Shown piece after piece: positions 11,691-24,348 of a DNA stretch of 64,000 nucleotides (positions within the stretch are counted from its first letter, which is position 1; each line of letters starts with the position of its first letter). This DNA comes from Galdieria partita (Eukaryota > Rhodophyta > Bangiophyceae > Galdieriales > Galdieriaceae), in NCBI GenBank assembly GCA_025991245.1, contig BQMJ01000009.1, forward strand, positions 1-64,000. The letters run 5' to 3'. Both the position numbers and the translations under genes were made by a program. The notes below the pieces were generated by a model. That model did no database searches. It saw nothing but the letters and a program-made list of their open reading frames with translations, and had not been told where the DNA came from.

Positions 11691-14600
11691 ACTAAGGTAG
11701 CTATTCCAAGCATACACTATGCCGATGAGTTGCGAAGCCTTTCTTTTGTGAAAATTTTTCCCATCAGACGCTCTTTTTCTTCCAAGTTTTGTTTCGAAAT
11801 TGCATCCTTCAAGTGACCTCGTCAAGTAAGGTTGACAAACAAAGACGTAAGATGATCCAAAGTATGTGCACAAACTCTGTTCACGTCCGTTTTCGAAACA
11901 GCAACTCACAGTTGAACTGCGCAGTTCAGTTGCCACGAGTCGATCTCCACTCTCCACTCGGACAATGGATTCTCAATAGACAAAAACTGACAATGACAAG
12001 AATCTTTTTTGTGAAGAGCCAAAGAGAATCAACTCAGAATATACTCCGATTGTTACAAACGATCTTGGTAATTGTTCCACAAGAGAGAGTCCTCCTCTGT
12101 TGTTCACAGGACAACAATTAGTAGTACAATTCAATTGGAAATACCAAGTTACATTGGAAGACTAGAGTGGGACAAAGATTCAGACTCAAAGACTATTTGG
12201 AGCCTTTGTGCCGACTGGTTCCCCACTACTCCGCAGGGTCAACGTCTTCAAACAGACCAGATACTAAAGATCAACAAATTCTCTAACAGAACCAAGTTGC
12301 ATTCGACATGAAGTTGGAAGCGACTTTGAGATTCAAACCAAGTCGTTGACAGGAAACGACCAAACCAAACCGGGCCTTGGTTGGTATTTCAAAAAGTGCA
12401 AAGTCATAAAACTTCAAAGTTTGGTCGTACTAAAAAGTTCTTCTCTAAATTCAACTACTTATATTTTCATAAAAAGGAACAATTTTATCCGCTTCAAAAC
12501 AGGTAGTAACAAAGCAACTACAGCCAAAGTTGAGCAAAACAATCACAAAGAGAGATTGAGCAAAATGACGTTGAAGAGCTCTTTGAGTACTGTCAAAAGT
12601 GCCATATATAGTTTTATGTATACCTAGTAAACACTTTTCAAAGGAACCTTCCACTCAAAGGTTTACCTAGAATACTATTGATTCTCTAACGTTGCTTTAT
12701 TTGAAGAGAACCGTTGTGTTAGAATGATCGTTGACATACCCCTGAGAGTAAAGCCCGCCATTGTATATTGAGATAAACTCACCTTTGTTATTTACCTTGA
12801 AGATTTACTTGCTTCAAGTTGATTTGGAGAACATTGAGCTCTAGTCGATAGGAATCATTTCAAGAAAGTATAATCTGCCACTTTCAAGAAGAAGAGCGTG
12901 TTTCCCATAACTTGGAACGAGTGGGTGTGCAGTCGCCAAGTTGTCATAGAGAAATTTCGGCAAGTAGAGTGAACACTTGTGCTGATCAATGTCTAGCTGA
13001 ACTGTTTGCAACTTGGAGGACTGTGAGTGTTGTGTTACTAGTATCAGGGACTTTTTAGACTTTTGCAGATTTGAGTTTATACACTCTGGTCGAGTGTTTC
13101 AGTTAACAACAAAACGTTTAAGTACACATTGGAAGTGACACTTGTATATAATTTGCATTTTGCCTACAAGTATTTTGATAAAGAATCCAGTCAAGTTTCT
13201 CAAACAGCTTGAATACATAGACCAAGTGTTGCATATTCTGCTTTTGTATAATTGAATTGCGAAAATAGCGAATTAGTTGTTGACTCTTTCTATTTGTATA
13301 AAATATACATATGAAAACTGTCCATAATGGCATAGCGTCACGACTCACATAATAAGTGTCGTTGCAAGATCCTTGCCTTGTTTGTCCCTTGACAACAACA
13401 GTCACCAACACAGATCCTCGGCACATTTCCTCCCATACATCTAAAACAGCGCAAAGTTTCAGACAGTCTGTGTTTCACAAAACTCAACAATCTATCACGG
13501 AAAATTCTAGAAACACTAGAGCAGTCCAAAGTTGAAAAACATAACCAAGTTGTCAAGGGTGGCTTCTCAAGACAACAATTTGTCTGTGCTAGTAAAACCA
13601 TAAAACAAAGAGCAAAAAGGAAAGAAAGCAGCAACTCCTAAATTTTTCAACCATACCCAGAGTACTTGAACACGCTATGAAGCTAGTACCGGAACTCAGT
13701 CTCTAGTTCCCTCAGAGTTTCTCCGATAAACAACACAGACGGATCTACAAAAGTTCTATTAAAACTCCGCTTTCATAAAAAAATTTCAAAGTTAGCTAGT
13801 TTCTACATATATTCTAAAATGCAGCGACAAATCTCAAAGTTGGATCTGGTCTCGAAGAGTTTCACGTTGAAATCCACTGTTTGATGCTTTAGGCATTATT
13901 GTCGAAATTTATCGTTTTGCTTTGAGGCAGTATCATTCCACTGAAGCGGAATTATTTTACTTTGTTCGAATCTTGAATCTGTACATATCACAATGCTACT
14001 CTCCAACAAAATGAATTAAGTAAATAAGTAGCTTCTTTTGTGCTTCTATTCTATACTTGAATTGTTCTGTGATTCAAAACTCATCTCTCTATGGTTACAA
14101 TTCTACTACATTTGTATCCATTTAGGCAATTCTGTAGGACGAATTAGAGTCGAAACCCAATTCTTGTTTATAAGGATGTTTTGAATCCATTTTTACATAG
14201 AAAAACGTTTTAATAGATTGTTAAATTCATTCAAATTGAATCATTTCTGTAAGCTCCAAGTATACTATAGTTATGATGGCTATTACACTGGTAATCTTCT
14301 TGAGTTCCCAAAAATGAACTTTGAGTTTTGGATGAAACATTTTCAGTCTTTTATCCATTCTCAACAGGGCTAAACTTAGAATCACTTTGTTGGCTTCTCA
14401 ATATGTACTCTTATGACATGACTTTATTGTTCAATTTTTATTTTTTAATGATGACTGAACTCAGAGATTCATTCGTCAGGTAGGCTTTTTTGCTCATACA
14501 TTAGAAAGCAGTTGATTTATTGTTCCTGTTTTTTCTACTACTATTGTCCCTTTTCCTTCTGTGTTAACAGAAATAAAGTTGGACTATAGTTTGAATTCAA

Positions 14601-17600
14601 TTCTTACTCAGTGGCTTCTCCTTGTATTGTATACTGCATGATGATCTCTATTGTGCAATTTCTTGGACTTTTTTTGTTGTTACTTTTTGCAACTTTTCAC
14701 TATTCGAGGAATAAAAATGAATCTATTCTCTTTCTGTTCCATACTCTCTTACATACTGCCAAAGCTTCAAATTTCAACCAGAAAGAGTCTTAAGAGGAGA
14801 AGAGTGTTACTGACAAGCGAAGTAGAATGAAAAGAAACGGTTGATTGATTGTCTTTTGAGTATACAAAGTCCTAAAAACCAACAACTTTCTTTAGAATTC
14901 TTGATCTTCCGAGCAAAATTTATCAATCAACCGAATAATTCAAGTAAATAATTTTTGAGTAGTATCTACTTGAACGAGTCATCTTTCTTTTACCATGTTC
15001 ATTTCTTTGCAAACAATCTATACATATCATGAATATCGATAAAGCAACTGAAATGAAAAGATAGAGCATGTGTAATTGACCAAACTCAATGAATTGTGTT
15101 TTCAAATTCGGATTCAAACTATCTGCCAAAGCAGCTTTAAACATGGATATGTTCTCTAAGTTTGATATATTCTTGTACAATCTTGTTTTCTTATTTACCA
15201 AATGATCAATTTGGTTCAATTTATAGTTTTGCTGATCTTAAGAAAATAAACTTTTCCGTAACTATGTATATAGAACTCGTCCAGGTCAAAAGGTACCGAT
15301 AATATTATGACTACTACAAAATTATCCTCTTTTACACTGTTTTTATCTAAAGAACCAAGAATTCGAAAAGCTATGGTAGTTGTTTCCAAACAATCTCCCT
15401 TTATCGATCGTAATCAACCTCTGTTTGACAATGTTTCTGCACATAAATCTCTTTTGAACTCTGACGTTGAGAAATCAACCACAAAGTTCAAACCTAGTGG
15501 CTACAAAGTTACGACCAAAACAACCCAAGTTAATATAGTATCCAAAAAAAGAAAAACTTTCTAGTCTATTCTCAAGATGTTTCTCGTTGAAATTCAAAAA
15601 AGTTTTCATAAACAGACTTTATCCACTTTGAAGCGGGTTGCATAATACAACTATTTAGCTCCTGTTCTCAACCAATAAGTTCTAATGAAAGAACGTTTCG
15701 AAGAGCTTAGAAAGGAGGTGGTATGAAAGGGTGCCTTTAAAAGGTCCAAACTATATCGTTTCTTGTATACTTGTAGAGAAATTTCCAAAAGAACCTTGCA
15801 CTCGAGAGTTCAAAAGACTGTTGATGCTCTATTCTTTATGTTGAGGGAATTGTATCGTTGGAATTCAGTTACAGACTTTCCACTGTTGTAACTGATAATT
15901 CAGAATTCGTGAAAGTAACGAGAAAAAACTGGAGAGTTAATAGAACTGGATTTGACTTGTTGTTGACAAGGAGTTTTCCTTTCACCTCACAAGCCCAAAC
16001 AGAACGTTGAGTTTTAAGATGGTTAGCGTCCAAATTGTTTGAATTGTAAACACTTGGTTAACGTTTTGTGAATCAAACGCTTTCAACAATTCCATCTATA
16101 TATATGGTTGGGTTAAATAAGGACTCCAAAAGAGTGCTGATTACAGTTGTCAAGAAGGGAGTTCGTCCCATACCCTAGAATGCTATCATAGAAGAATGTA
16201 GTGAGGAATGTGAATCAACCCTTATGTTTCTGAATAAAGATTCTACCCTGCGTTTTATTTTTGTGAGACAAAGATCAAGAATTCTTAGACGTATGGACGG
16301 TAACTAGTACAAGCAACTTTTACTGAGATTTTCTGGAAGGTGTTCTTTGAAGCAGACGGCGACTTTAGCAAAGTCAACGATAGTATATAGTGTCACAAAA
16401 TTCAGCAGTCAACAAGCGACCTTCCTGAAAGGATTCCAAGAATAGATAAGCCCAAATGAGTTGTACAGTCGTTGCTTCCAAAGATAAAATCTTGTTTGCT
16501 CTAACAAAACTTGTAGAATGCTACAAGAGAAGAAAGCAACAGCAACTCAATGAGATACTTTTAAAGTATACAAAGTACTTTAACAAGACAAGAAGCAAGA
16601 TTCCAAGTTACCAATTCGACTTGAATTTCCATTCTCATCATCTCAGAGTTACTCTGAAAACATAAGATCTAAGACAATCTTGGTAAAAACTTCACTGTCT
16701 CGACAAAACTAAAATTCTGACAGTATCCAAAAATATTTCAAAACGTAAAGCCAAATGCAGTTGTTCAACCTTTGAAACTTCGGTTCTCAAAGGAGGAGAA
16801 GTAAATGTTTCAATACTCATAATTCAAATTGTGGGCACCATACTATCAATAACTTTCAGTTGAGACTCATTTCTTGCAGCGAGTAGCGAAAGTCGCAAGC
16901 TCTGATAAATTGGTGTGTTCCATTGCCTCTTTCATGAAGTGAAGAAAAATTTTGAACTCAACCATAACTTTACACGATATCACTTTGAGTAGTTGAGGTA
17001 TTTTCAGCCTATTTTTCAAAGTTCACATATATTCGACAATGTTCGATTAGATAGGTGAAGTATCCTCAAGGATAGATGTCAAAAGTAGACAAATTGTAAC
17101 TCTTCAAAGGAAGCATTGAGTTGAACGGATTCTGTCTCTTGTATGTATTGGATAACAACCTTTGCTGTGTGATACTGTGAAGATTCTTTTGTAGACAATT
17201 GAACTTCTTTTAATCTAGTGGAGATCTATATAGCCTAGTTGGTGTAGAAAAGACAAGCAATGGAATAGTTTAAACTGGAAGAGTGGAAAACAAGTATTAA
17301 AGTCTCAGAGTATCTAAATTTTCTTTATCCGGAAGCACTGTTGATTTCAGAATATCTCTCAAGTCAATGAAAGAAATTATTCAATCATAAAATATGTTTC
17401 TCAAGAAGTCACCTCAAGTTCATGTATGTATTCTTTCTCTAATCAACTCCATATCGATATTCCATAGGAAACAAAGAAACACTAGATTTCTTGTTTGAAT
17501 TCTCAAACATAGATGTAACACAAATTATACAAACTATACAACTCTATAGATTGCAAAACTTGTTTTTTACTATTGAGACAAAATTGGAAGGTCGTGTTGG

Positions 17601-18730
17601 TTGATGACACAATTTGATTGAAGATCATCAATTGATTCTCAAAGGATGATTAGTGAAACGTCTTTAAATATGTCCAGAGAGTTTGTTAGATACGAAAAAG
17701 TAGCTTGTCTTGAAACGACTCAAAGCAACAATTAGGTTTGCTAGCAGTTGGAATCTAGATCTCAACTAAATTTGTAATATAGCGATAGGCTTTATGAAGA
17801 CATACAGTGTCATTGACTGTTCAAATTGAAGTATATACAACTATAGTTCGTCTTTTTCACTTTCACAAGTGTCTCTCAATAGACAATAGTTGACATGTGG
17901 ACATTGCAAACTATTCATCGAACACATGACATAGCTGAGAATCTGCTTGGATCACTGCAAAATATCTTCAAAGCAAAGTTTCAACCTATTTCACAAGACT
18001 CTGTATAACAATTCCCCAATAAAACTACTTTCAAACAACACCCAGTCAAACTACGCTGACTTGTAACAGACTTTATTGGATCAATTACTAAAACTCCGTG
18101 CAAGTTTGGAACCTTTTATCAAGACATTATTCTCGAAACACACACAGCTAGTTTTCACTCGAAGCGAGCAACTACAAAGCAAGTTGCCTCGTTAGAAGTG
18201 TATTTCGCGGAGGTACTTAGTATTAGACAATCCAAGGAGTCACTACAATTTGAGTGAAAAACAATGTTCAAAACGAAACTTGGACTGTCAAAAAGAATTC
18301 AAAACAAGGTATAACTAGTAAAGCTCCATCTGTACAACCTAAACAAAGTCCTCCTTGGAAAGTGCCAACAACAAATTTCGAAGCAAGCTTTATATCCATC
18401 AAAGTGGTAATCACACCAAACGAAACAAGCGAACAAACTATCTACTCAAGATGACAAAGATTCCAAATATGTTTTGTTTGTTGCAAACTTAAAATTTTTC
18501 TCCCACTCTATCCACACAAAGCTCTGGAAGTGAGGCAACAAGTTATTTGTATCCACTGTAAAGTCACTTGGTTGCAAAAGAAACAACAAAGTCATCCGCA
18601 AGCCGAACAAAAATATTAGCTCTTATACATAAACTATGCAATACTTTTATTCGTATAGAACAACAACTTTACATTTGAGATTCAATTTGTTGTTGGTGGT
18701 TTGTTGCGGCGGTTGTTGTGAGAGTGCAGA
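11691..18730. repeat. Subtelomeric repeat family B region
   Basis: Seven kilobases without a recognisable gene, richer in A than the DNA to its left. Diverged blocks recur in the same order: AGGAACCTTCCACTCAAAGG (12,651) with a match at about 15,791; CCCATAACTTGGAACG (12,905) with CCCATACCCTAGAATG (16,168); and the GAAAGAAAGCAGCAACTC block (13,620) with GAGAAGAAAGCAACAGCAAC (about 16,530). Overlapping short frames between 11.7 and 12.7 kb show no domain. The last 40 bp before the next gene are GT-rich (18,690-18,730). Confidence 0.55.
14344..14580. repeat. Family A block inside family B
   Basis: This stretch resembles 6,528-6,750 over more than 200 bp. Shared landmarks include CATTCTCAACAGGGCTAAAC against TATTCTCAATAATGCCAAAC, and GATTCATTCGTC against GATTCAATCGTC, followed by TTTTGCTC and TACTACTATTGTC-like text. 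It is T-rich, unlike the flanking family B DNA, so it looks like a transposed or recombined piece of the terminal repeat array. Confidence 0.55.
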
Positions 18731-21352
18731 ATGGATATGTTCTCTTTTAAAAGAGTTAAACATCCCCTTGTCAATCGTGAGTCCGCACTGTTACAAGTTA
18801 TAGAAGCTTTTCAAGCCTCTCATCTTTGGGATAAGAAAGGTTTCTCGAGAGCACAACGGCCAAACGTTTCTATCGCTCCCCAAATGTATGGGAGTGGCAA
18901 AAGCACGTTTGGCCAATACTTCCAAACGTTTGTTTCCATGAACAAAGAGGTTTTGTTGCAATATTTAGATAAAGTGGGTCTCCCTGGCATTGCAGAAGGT
19001 GACAATATAGGAGAACGTTCTCTAGACGCACTATTAAACGAGACTTTATATGTTATGTTGAGTCTTCTCGATGTACCGAGAGGAACATGTTTTGAAGATA
19101 CACTTTTGGAGTGGATAAGCGAGAGTGCTCTTTCCCAGTTTCCAAACGGTGCAGATTTACTTTCTCAAGTTCTTTCCTATATCGGTAGTCCCAAAGAATG
19201 GCTACAGAAACTCTTGCAAGTAACCAAGAAACGTTATTTATATTTGTTTATTGACGAAATTGGACTTTTAGAAGAATACAATTTCACATTGTTTAAGGAT
19301 TTGATGGTTACACAAGGAACAAGCCGAGTGCAGAACGTGTATCGTGCCTTTTTTAGAGTTTTATCAATTGTTGTAAGTCAACCTTTTGTGATTTGTATTG
19401 TTGCGGGGAGATCGAACTGTATAATTGGTAGAGAAGAGGATGCAATGCCTTCCCGAATAACGTTAAATTTTCTTCGGTTGGATCCTTTTTCAGAAGCAGC
19501 TATCAAGTACTTTATACAAAATATCACTTATCACAATGAACCTATTCTAAAAGTATTATTTCCTAGTCATTCTGAAGGACACGGTTGGTTCTTCAAACAA
19601 GTATATGATTATACAGGTGGTGTTCCTTACTATGTTGTTCATGTTTTAGATGAATTGAGAAGCATATGTGAACGTTGTAATAGTTTTTGTGATCTTTCAG
19701 AGGATGAAATGAAAGTGAAAATGGAGAAAATTGCTCCGAGTACTTCTCTCGTAGTAACTCTTTCTCGTATGACACCCGAATCAATGATTGTTTTTTCTTC
19801 TATGCTTCTTGCGAGTATATTTGAATTTCGTATTCCAATGAGAGAGATTCTGTTTGGTGGTTTAGGAACAGGAAGCCATTCTGAATATGTTTTGGATATT
19901 GCCAACCATTTCGGTTTTTATTATGTGAGTTGCTCGAGAAATGAAACAGAAGGAGAAAGCAGAATACCCGTTGAAGACAGCTATGAAACATTTTTCAAGT
20001 TGATTTTTCCAAAGATTGTACTAAAGCATATTCAATCGCGATATCGGAATATTCCTCCTTTTCGTTTCATTTGTAGTTTATTTTCATCGATCAGTCGATT
20101 GGATTCACTTTCCAGTCGTGGTTTCAAATTTAAAATTATATTTACTCTTATTCTTTATGTTCGATGGTGTTTCTGTTCCAAACTAGGAGAATTGAGTATA
20201 TTTCGACATAGTTTTATAGAACATATATCAATACAATCTACTCAAACCATTGGCAGCTTAAAAGTGGATCCTATTCCCAAGTATGTTCCAGCATTTAGTT
20301 CGACAGTGAGTAGAATCCATAGTGCTAACGGAGCAACTTACCATGTCACTGCTTGGAAACCATTTTTTGAAAAGTATTTATCAAAAGATGGAATATTTGT
20401 TCCTATTCGACAAAATTCCAATGGACCTGATGTTCTTATTCGAGTAACAGATATGAAAGACAATTCTTTCCTTGCTATTCAAGGTGAATCTTCTTCAGAG
20501 CAGATACCTATGGAGACTGAAACCGCCAAGAAGAGAGTATATTTGATAGGTATTGCATTGAAATGTTTTCAGTTGTCAAGTTCTGGTGTTGGACGTTCAA
20601 TGATTAAGGCAGAAGTTGCTAAATTTTTACATCCAGTGGCGTCACAGCTTGAATTGGAACAGAATAATTTAAGAGCCATTCAGTTGATTGTAAGCGACAA
20701 GTATACTGAAGAAGTTTCCAAACAATTTAGTGATAATCAGAATTGGATATTGAATAGTGGAGTTTATTATGAAGACAATAATAATAATATTGTTTACACT
20801 TCTATCAACTCTGAGATACAACCACAGAATATACGAGAAGAGTGGCTTTGGATACCTCCTCATTGTCAAGTTGTAGTATGTTCAACTACATCTTTGCGAA
20901 CTTTTTTAGGTCTCAAGGCTAGTAGAGATCTTGAAAGAGTGTTTGGAGACAATCCTGGATGGTTGGAACAACTGGAACCACTTTATGATTTGTTGAACAA
21001 TTCGTTTGTTGATTTGTTAAGACTTATTCCACTTGAAGAATCTGAAAGGAATAGTGGAAGGATGGAAAGAAGAAATACTCATCCAAGTATGGATATGAAT
21101 GTAATGCAAGTGGAAGAAACGAGAAGAGAAGAAAATGTTGCTGCATCAAGTTCTATGAGTTCTTCATTTGATTGGAATGCATTTCTTCTTCATCAAGTGG
21201 GACTTGATGAGAATCGAGTCCATACATATATTTCGAAGCTTCCGCATCTTCCGGTATCTGTTCTGAAATATATCACCTTTCAAGATTTAAAGCATATTGG
21301 AATCAAAGACGAAGATATTGTGAAAATTTTGCTCGGGTTGCAAGGATTTTGA
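18731..21352 (+). CDS. P-loop NTPase with C-terminal SAM domain
   Basis: A single-exon 873-residue protein and the most distal intact gene. Residues 50-60 hold a Walker A-like loop (APQMYGSGKST) and 171-177 a Walker B (YLFIDEI), followed by a sensor-like strand ending AGRS (225-228). Together these look like a STAND or CR-type ATPase core. Residues 565-586 contain GPDVLI then FLAIQGE, the spacing seen in PD-(D/E)XK nuclease folds. The last 60 residues, after an acidic/serine linker, fit a SAM domain. The N-terminal arrangement resembles the NTPase-nuclease modules of Crinkler/RHS-like eukaryotic proteins; that link is inference. No signal peptide or membrane segment is evident. The substrate is unknown. 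The ATPase call is firm, the nuclease-like call weak. Confidence 0.72.
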   Translation: MDMFSFKRVKHPLVNRESALLQVIEAFQASHLWDKKGFSRAQRPNVSIAPQMYGSGKSTFGQYFQTFVSMNKEVLLQYLDKVGLPGIAEGDNIGERSLDALLNETLYVMLSLLDVPRGTCFEDTLLEWISESALSQFPNGADLLSQVLSYIGSPKEWLQKLLQVTKKRYLYLFIDEIGLLEEYNFTLFKDLMVTQGTSRVQNVYRAFFRVLSIVVSQPFVICIVAGRSNCIIGREEDAMPSRITLNFLRLDPFSEAAIKYFIQNITYHNEPILKVLFPSHSEGHGWFFKQVYDYTGGVPYYVVHVLDELRSICERCNSFCDLSEDEMKVKMEKIAPSTSLVVTLSRMTPESMIVFSSMLLASIFEFRIPMREILFGGLGTGSHSEYVLDIANHFGFYYVSCSRNETEGESRIPVEDSYETFFKLIFPKIVLKHIQSRYRNIPPFRFICSLFSSISRLDSLSSRGFKFKIIFTLILYVRWCFCSKLGELSIFRHSFIEHISIQSTQTIGSLKVDPIPKYVPAFSSTVSRIHSANGATYHVTAWKPFFEKYLSKDGIFVPIRQNSNGPDVLIRVTDMKDNSFLAIQGESSSEQIPMETETAKKRVYLIGIALKCFQLSSSGVGRSMIKAEVAKFLHPVASQLELEQNNLRAIQLIVSDKYTEEVSKQFSDNQNWILNSGVYYEDNNNNIVYTSINSEIQPQNIREEWLWIPPHCQVVVCSTTSLRTFLGLKASRDLERVFGDNPGWLEQLEPLYDLLNNSFVDLLRLIPLEESERNSGRMERRNTHPSMDMNVMQVEETRREENVAASSSMSSSFDWNAFLLHQVGLDENRVHTYISKLPHLPVSVLKYITFQDLKHIGIKDEDIVKILLGLQGF

Positions 21353-23562
21353 ACAAATTGGAGGTCTTGCGTATTCATTAAGCACGTTTAGCAAATTTGA
21401 ATCTTTGTTATGTTTAGTATAAAGGGTATTTTACATTGTACTCTCTCCCACTTTTAGAGCAGAAACTATTTTGTTAAAGAGTACTCAACCCTATTCGAAA
21501 GACAATCCAATAATGCATCTTCTACTCAAAGTAGGATAGTTTCGACAGCTGAGTTGTCTTGTGATTCTAAAGGTGTATCACGATTGAAATGTTGCACTCA
21601 AGCGGTTCTTTCGAAACCTGCGCTGCCGTAGTGAACACTAGAACAATGAAATAAAGACTTCTAACTCGACATCAGTAGAACTAAAAGAGAAGAAATTTCT
21701 TTAATAAAATTCAAAAACATAGAATAGGAATAACTCAACTACTTCAACCAAATGAAATGCTTTAATTTCACAAGACGGTTTGACAGTGTTGAGTAGAGAA
21801 CAAGTGGCACTTTCGCACAAGTCTTCACAGAGGCTGCTTAGGAGTTCGCTTTCTATGTTGCAGCAATTGTATTTTAAAGCACTTACTTGTGCTTAATATT
21901 AAGTTGATTGCTATAAAATACAATCCATTATTGTGTGCAGTTATGCTTGCAAAGTTGCTTTATCCTTCAAGCTGGTAAAGCCAAACTTCGCTTCTTACCA
22001 AGAAAGATACTCTATAACACACTCTAGGAACTAAAGAGAACATAGAGAAGATAAAAAATAAAGATATTCGAGTCTTAACTCTTTGAAACATTTCGAAAAC
22101 ATTCTGTTAGACAAGTTGTTTGATAGCTAACATTTTGTTGTGGTTGTTATGTTAGATACACAATACATTTCTAGCAGCAAAGTTGTTTGGAACTGCTCTT
22201 CTTTGTTTTAAACTCTTCTTTGTAAATTTATCGTTCACGTTCATTAAATAATACGATAGAATTCATTACAGCTTATATACACTATTGTTATGTATCTCTA
22301 AGCACTGGATTAGATGCTAAGTTCGAAAAGCACTTTTTATTTACAACTAGTTGTTTTTGTTTTTTCTAATGTAGCTTCAAAGTTATCCTTTGCATTGAAG
22401 ATTATAATATACGTCATTATATGAAAGGTGAACACATTAAAAAAGTTGCCTTTAGATATTTTTATTGCTACCAAAATATTTTCACATATTAACCAATAGG
22501 AAATGAACAGAACGTTAATTGCATGTTTCTTTGAACTTGAGACTACAAATAATTTTAGTATTTCGATAAACAACAAATGAAAGAGTCTTTAAATTTATGA
22601 AATTGTTTTCTCTTGTCTCATTACGAACTTGTTCTTTAAAATTCTCTTTATTCAATTTCCTTGAAATGTCTTGAGACAATCCTCATGAACAAGAATGATG
22701 AGAAAGGGTTTAGTGTTACTACAAAACAATTTATAAACAAACACCAGATACTCCTAGCTATGGTCCAATTATTTTCATAATAATCTCGTGTTCAAAAGAG
22801 GTAATGTTACTTTAAAAGAAGCCTATTCTGGCATTGTCATTTTCTAAGATGTTAGACTACAGAGTTGTATCAAGTTGATGAAAGAACACTTTGGATAGAC
22901 AAGACTATGTACAAAGTATCGACAGTCTTTAGTTTTTTATCTACAGGGAGGTCTTCATAGTCATATGGTAACTTTGGAGCATACAAAGATAAACTGGATA
23001 ATTTCACCGGAGAGGAAGAACACTAAGGGTTATATGCTTTTCAGGGAATAAAGTAACCAATGGCTTTGAAATATATACTAAAGAATAACAAAATTGAAAA
23101 TTTATTCAGTCAATTTCATGTAAATTCATAGCTTAAGTTTCAATGTATTTGAGATTATGCTAGTTACCAACACTTGAGTGAATATTCAAGAATTAGAGCT
23201 GATTGCAGTGGTTGAAATGATGAACTCTATTTACAGTTTGTAAGATTTCCGGAGCTGACGCAGTCATGCTTGCTCGAATGGGAATAATACCAGTATTTGA
23301 GAATGTTCCCTATAGTATTATAAGCTAACGCAAAGGTGAAATCCGACTCTAACTGTTTAACAGCGTTACAAGTAGCAATTCAAGTTGTTTGTAACAGAAC
23401 TTCGAGTCTTTCAAAGATCGTATTAAAACAGGAAAGTCGAACATTTGCTAAAAGATTCTTGAATATTTTTACAGTACTTGAAAATATGGCACAACGAACA
23501 AGCACAAAGGAGCTAATTCCCCATTTCAGCCCTGAACATGAAAATATTTTGCCTTGTCTCAA
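21353..23562. other. Gene-free spacer, 2.2 kb
   Basis: AT-rich DNA between the NTPase gene and the GT32-like gene. Short frames on both strands (for example 22,337-22,576 on the minus strand and 23,336-23,602 on the plus strand) show no recognisable motif or plausible splice partners. Nothing else was identified. Confidence 0.5.
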
Positions 23563-24348
23563 ATGGAAACTCAGAAGAGAACAACCCGACGAGGCAGAGT
23601 GAATCGTATTTTTAGTTTATTGTGTTTGTCGTTAGTACTTTTGCTATTATTTACTGGAAATTCAAAGAACATGTACTCTCGTGTGAGAAGAAAGGGGGAC
23701 AACTTTATCATACCAAGGACAGTCCACAGAATTGTCGCTGTTCAAAATAGAAGCTACACTTCTATTCACAGTCACAGCAACTCTTTGGAGTCGGATTGGA
23801 ATTACGCTTTGTGGACAAAAGAAGATACTAGGAAACTGGTATTGAGGAATTTTGCGTGGCTTCTGGATATATATGACAGGTTACCCTCCGACCTTCTCCA
23901 AGAGGAGCTCAGTAAATTCTTATTTCTATACGCTTACGGTGGAATTTATGCAGAAAACGAAATAACAGACTCCCACTACTTAGATTCAATTCTCGAGAAC
24001 AAGTGTGTCGTCTTGGTGCTGTCTGAAACGGACTCAAAGGGTGACGATGTGCTTGCTGGTGTATCCTTCCATCCATTTTTCCTTTTATGTGTCCGTAAGA
24101 TTATTGAAAAATACCACAGCGGAATAAAGCCTACTGAAAAAAAATTGCTTGATTCGAAGGCGCTAAAGGAACTGTATGATGAGTGGCAATCAGTGAAGAA
24201 ACAAATCACTGTTGAAAGCATTGAAGAGCCTGGTATTGAAGCAACCAACTCCACTCTATTTGCCTGGAATATTGATAAAATTCCAACCTCAAAAGTAGTG
24301 CCTTGTTATGACGTTTCTCTTACGTCAAAAATTTCTTTGTTTTCATAG
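23563..24348 (+). CDS. GT32/OCH1-like glycosyltransferase, DxD missing
   Basis: A 261-residue type II membrane protein. The ATG at 23,563 is the first in frame and precedes a basic stretch and one membrane segment (about residues 16-31). IPRTVHRI at 50-57 matches the IPKxIHQ opening of the Gly_transf_sug/GT32 family, and LWTKED near 83-88 fits the next family strand. The catalytic loop YGGIYAENE (125-133) normally reads YGGxYxDxD; both metal-binding aspartates are replaced. The protein is probably Golgi-located, and possibly inactive or repurposed. It is intron-free, like the NTPase gene to its left, and unlike most genes to the right. Confidence 0.68.
   Translation: METQKRTTRRGRVNRIFSLLCLSLVLLLLFTGNSKNMYSRVRRKGDNFIIPRTVHRIVAVQNRSYTSIHSHSNSLESDWNYALWTKEDTRKLVLRNFAWLLDIYDRLPSDLLQEELSKFLFLYAYGGIYAENEITDSHYLDSILENKCVVLVLSETDSKGDDVLAGVSFHPFFLLCVRKIIEKYHSGIKPTEKKLLDSKALKELYDEWQSVKKQITVESIEEPGIEATNSTLFAWNIDKIPTSKVVPCYDVSLTSKISLFS

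Noticed and set aside
11670-12654. Cluster of overlapping 70-110-codon open frames on both strands
   Set aside because: Composition and repeats indicate subtelomeric repeat DNA; no frame has motifs, and the frames conflict with each other.
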